A DNA stretch of 7,723 bases from NCBI GenBank assembly GCA_013694645.1, contig JACDBZ010000217.1, positions 1-7,723 of the forward strand, read 5' to 3'. Source of the stretch: Chloroflexota bacterium. Lineage in GTDB: Bacteria; Chloroflexota; Limnocylindria; QHBO01. A program made the position numbers and the translations under genes. Of this stretch, positions 5,539 through 7,723 are shown in pieces. Below the pieces are notes generated by a model. The model was not told the DNA's origin. It saw nothing but the letters and a program-made list of their open reading frames with translations, and searched no databases. Positions within the stretch are counted from its first letter, which is position 1; each line of letters opens with the position of its first letter.

Positions 5539-7512
5539 GTGATCAGCGATACCGCAATTCCGCTGAGGTTCCAGACTGCCGAGGTAGGCGTCGACTGGCT
5601 TCAGTGCAACATCGAGTGCCAGGAAGGCTGCCCGGTCAACACGAACTGCCGGGGCTATCTCATGCTGGCCGCCGAAGGTCGCTTCGAAGAGGGCTACATC
5701 CTGGCCCGCGATCCAAACCCGGTGGCCGCCATCTGCGGCTATGTCTGCTCCGCGCCGTGCGAGAAGGCGTGCCGTCGGGCCGATATCGACAAGCCACTCG
5801 CGATTCGCGCCATGAAGCGTTTCCTGGTCGACTGGCACTATGCCAACAACATGCCGGACAACGTTGTCGTCCAGGCTCCCACGGGACGCAGCGTGGCAGT
5901 CATCGGCGCCGGCCCGGCCGGCCTGGCGGCGGCCAAGGAGCTCGGCAGCTGGGGTCACGAGGTCCATGTCTACGAGGCCCTGCCCAGCGGCGGTGGCACG
6001 ACCCTCATCGGCGTGCCGGCCTTCAGGCTGCCGAGAGACGTCATCGAGCTGGACGTGAACTGGGTCGCGAAGCATGGCGTGCAATTCCACTACAACGTCG
6101 AGATCGGGCGGGACATCACGCTGGAGCAGCTGCGTGAGAGGCACGATGCGGTGGTCGTCGCCACCGGCTGCATGTATCCCGTGGCCATGAACACGCCCGG
6201 CGAGGAGCTGGACGGGGTGATCTACGGGGTCGACTTCCTGAAGCGTGCCAACCTTGGCCAGCCGCAGCCGGTGGGCGAGCACGTGGTCATCATCGGCGGC
6301 GGATACACCGCCATGGACTCGTCGCGAACCGCGCTGCGCCTGGGCGCCAAGACTTCGACAATCGTCTATCGCCGCGGGCCGGACGAGATGGTGGTCGACG
6401 AGGAGGAACAGCACGAGACCCGCTTTGAGGGCGTGAAGTTCGAGTACTTCAGCTCCCCGGTCGAGGTCCTGGGAGATGAGGCGGGCAGGGTCAACGGCAT
6501 CACGTTCGTTCGCACTCGCCTGGGACCACCCGATGCCAGTGGCCGTCGCAGCGCCGAGTCGATCCCCGGCAGCGAGTTCACGATTCCCTGCGACATGGTC
6601 ATTCCCTGCACCAGCCAGGCGTCGGACAACAACGTCCTCGGCGAGTTCGGCGCGAAGCTCAATCGCCACGTCGGGGTGACCGATACCCGCACCATCATCG
6701 ATGGCGGCTCGCTCTCCTCGTGGCGGACGGCGCCGCTGAACGGGACGACTCCCAGGGATGCGCAGGGCAACTCGCTCAACGACCTGCAGTTCGAGTTCAA
6801 CCGCGGCAACGTGACCATCAATGCCGATACCTTCGGCACCAACGTCGGCGGCATCTTCGCGGTCGGCGACTTCGTCACCGGTCCGGCCACCATCATCGAG
6901 GCGGCCGGCCTCGGTCGCCGCGCGGCCCGATCGGTGGACCGCTGGCTGGCCGGGCTCCGTGGCGAGGAGCTGGAGGAGCTGCCGGTGATCAACCGCGCGG
7001 TGATCACCCAGAGCCTCGAGCACGACATGCCGCGCTTCTACGAGGCCACCGAGCGCCAGGAGATCCCGATGGCGCCGCCGGAGCTGCGCCGGGACTTCAC
7101 CAGCCTCGTCGAGGTCGGTTACGACACTCGCGGCGCCATCACCGAGGGCACGCGCTGCCTCCAGTGCAACCACAACATCAACATCGACGGCCCGCGCTGT
7201 ATTCTGTGCGGGCTCTGCGCCGACGTCTGCCCCGAGGGCGTGATCTACATGATCGACAAGGCGCAGGTCGGCGGTGACGACCCGGAGCAGGGCTTCTTCC
7301 AGTCGTGGCCGCGCGGAATCGCGATGATCATCGACGAGGAACGGTGCATCCGATGCAATCTGTGCGTCGAGCGCTGCCCCACCAACTGCATCACCATGGA
7401 CCGTCTCGAGCTCGAGCGGTTCACGCCTGACGGGAAGGTTCTGTTGGAGAGCTACAAGGACAACGTGCTCGGACAGGTCGGCCAGCAGGCCGGCGCCGCG
7501 GTGGATCGATGA
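5539..7512 (+). CDS. GltD-like FAD/NAD(P)H oxidoreductase with C-terminal 2x[4Fe-4S] ferredoxin domain
   Basis: This iron-sulfur flavoprotein (657 residues from GTG 5539) should pass electrons between NAD(P)H, FAD and Fe-S clusters. The N-terminal domain (Fer4_20 type, as in glutamate synthase small subunit) has cysteines C23, C27, C31, C37 and C66, C70, C74, C78. The FAD Rossmann motif is GAGPAG (123-128) with acidic E146. A second nucleotide motif, GGGYTAMD (253-260), and YRRGPDEM soon after resemble the NADPH site of GltD. AVGDFVTGPATIIEAAGLGR closes the FAD domain. The C-terminus adds two ferredoxin motifs, C554-x2-C-x2-C-x3-CP and C603-x2-C-x2-C-x3-CP, preceded by RCLQC (C540, C543). GltD itself (about 470 residues) lacks this tail, and no glutamate synthase large subunit is adjacent, so glutamate synthesis is unlikely. 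The 4-bp overlap with a cytochrome b gene points to membrane electron transport. The start is uncertain: GTG 5539 has GGAG about 15 nt upstream, while an in-frame TTG at 5503 would add 12 residues without a ribosome site. Confidence 0.9.
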   Translation: MISDTAIPLRFQTAEVGVDWLQCNIECQEGCPVNTNCRGYLMLAAEGRFEEGYILARDPNPVAAICGYVCSAPCEKACRRADIDKPLAIRAMKRFLVDWHYANNMPDNVVVQAPTGRSVAVIGAGPAGLAAAKELGSWGHEVHVYEALPSGGGTTLIGVPAFRLPRDVIELDVNWVAKHGVQFHYNVEIGRDITLEQLRERHDAVVVATGCMYPVAMNTPGEELDGVIYGVDFLKRANLGQPQPVGEHVVIIGGGYTAMDSSRTALRLGAKTSTIVYRRGPDEMVVDEEEQHETRFEGVKFEYFSSPVEVLGDEAGRVNGITFVRTRLGPPDASGRRSAESIPGSEFTIPCDMVIPCTSQASDNNVLGEFGAKLNRHVGVTDTRTIIDGGSLSSWRTAPLNGTTPRDAQGNSLNDLQFEFNRGNVTINADTFGTNVGGIFAVGDFVTGPATIIEAAGLGRRAARSVDRWLAGLRGEELEELPVINRAVITQSLEHDMPRFYEATERQEIPMAPPELRRDFTSLVEVGYDTRGAITEGTRCLQCNHNINIDGPRCILCGLCADVCPEGVIYMIDKAQVGGDDPEQGFFQSWPRGIAMIIDEERCIRCNLCVERCPTNCITMDRLELERFTPDGKVLLESYKDNVLGQVGQQAGAAVDR

Positions 7513-7723
7513 GCAACGGCGAGGGCGGCGGCATCGGCCGCTTCATCAAGGAGTCTGCCCTCTGGCGCAGCCTCTTCCGCCAGCCGTATCCGAATACAAG
7601 CCGCACACGCGCGCTGGCGGTGATGAACAACGTGTTCCTGCACCTGCATCCGGTGCGCGTCAAGCGTCACGCGGTGCGTTACACCTACACCTTCTGCCTG
7701 GGCGGGATCAGCTTCTTCCTGTT
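7509..7723 (+). CDS. cytochrome b (bc1/b6f-type) N-terminal fragment, 3'-truncated
   Basis: ATG 7509 overlaps the flavoprotein stop (ATGA), and the frame stays open to the window end, giving 71 residues. The start is Gly-rich, then WRSLFRQPYPNTSRTRALAV, NNVFLHLHPVRVKRHAVR and YTYTFCLGGISFFL follow. This resembles the segment before the first membrane helix of cytochrome b subunits in quinol:cytochrome c oxidoreductases of Chloroflexota, Planctomycetota and similar lineages. There the pattern of FLHLHP, a basic RH segment and an aromatic LGG-SFFL strand leads into helix A. The haem-ligating histidine pairs of helices B and D lie beyond the window, so the haem-binding core cannot be checked. 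The assignment rests on recall of this N-terminal pattern. The product should sit in the cytoplasmic membrane and oxidise or reduce quinone. Co-translation with the flavoprotein suggests the two belong to one complex, with a Rieske protein and cytochrome c genes expected downstream. Confidence 0.75.
   Translation, partial: MSNGEGGGIGRFIKESALWRSLFRQPYPNTSRTRALAVMNNVFLHLHPVRVKRHAVRYTYTFCLGGISFFL

Noticed and set aside
5227..7173. A 648-codon open frame on the - strand opposite the flavoprotein gene
   Set aside because: It is antisense to a gene with clear FAD, NAD(P)H and ferredoxin motifs. Its translation shows no domain and mirrors GC-rich codon usage, which removes stop codons from the opposite strand.
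5539..7512. Annotation as glutamate synthase small subunit (gltD)
   Set aside because: The GltD-like core is present, but the C-terminal double ferredoxin domain, the altered N-terminal cysteines, the lack of an adjacent large subunit and the overlap with cytochrome b argue for another role.

Overview
This is a high-G+C bacterial window (by eye well above 60% G+C, with third codon positions nearly all G or C). All supported genes lie on the + strand, in two groups separated by a non-coding stretch of about 660 bp. The style suggests a monoderm-like, high-GC environmental bacterium. The pointers are a lipoprotein-anchored penicillin-binding protein, tight ATGA overlaps, weak or absent Shine-Dalgarno sites, and a cytochrome b whose N-terminus resembles those of Chloroflexota and similar phyla. 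Chloroflexota or a related terrabacterial lineage is my best guess, but it rests on impression and not on a marker gene.

Group 1 (1-4880). The window opens inside a large SMC/Rad50-like ATPase of the YhaN type. It has long charged helices, a central membrane hairpin, and a C-terminal ABC signature with Walker B, but its Walker A half lies upstream of the window. After 23 bp comes a PIG-L family zinc deacetylase. This overlaps by 4 bp a class B-like penicillin-binding protein with a lipoprotein signal, a split NTF2-like (MecA_N-type) domain, a dimerisation domain and a transpeptidase domain with all three catalytic motifs. The spacing suggests co-transcription. An extended -10 element just before the deacetylase may add an internal, nearly leaderless promoter.

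Intergenic region (4881-5538). No convincing gene is present. It holds several perfect small inverted repeats: two back to back after the PBP stop codon, a 6-bp hairpin, a GC-rich hairpin, and an 11-bp perfect inverted repeat. The last is followed by a plausible promoter for the downstream operon. An imperfect direct repeat of about 25 bp also occurs.

Group 2 (5539-7723). A 657-residue GltD-like flavoprotein carries N-terminal cysteine clusters, FAD and NAD(P)H Rossmann motifs, and a C-terminal 2x[4Fe-4S] ferredoxin domain. It overlaps by 4 bp the start of a cytochrome b (bc1/b6f-type) gene that runs off the window. The pairing suggests a membrane quinone/cytochrome b complex with an attached NAD(P)H- or ferredoxin-linked module. 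This is the most interesting biology in the window. No rRNA, tRNA, CRISPR array or insertion sequence was recognised.
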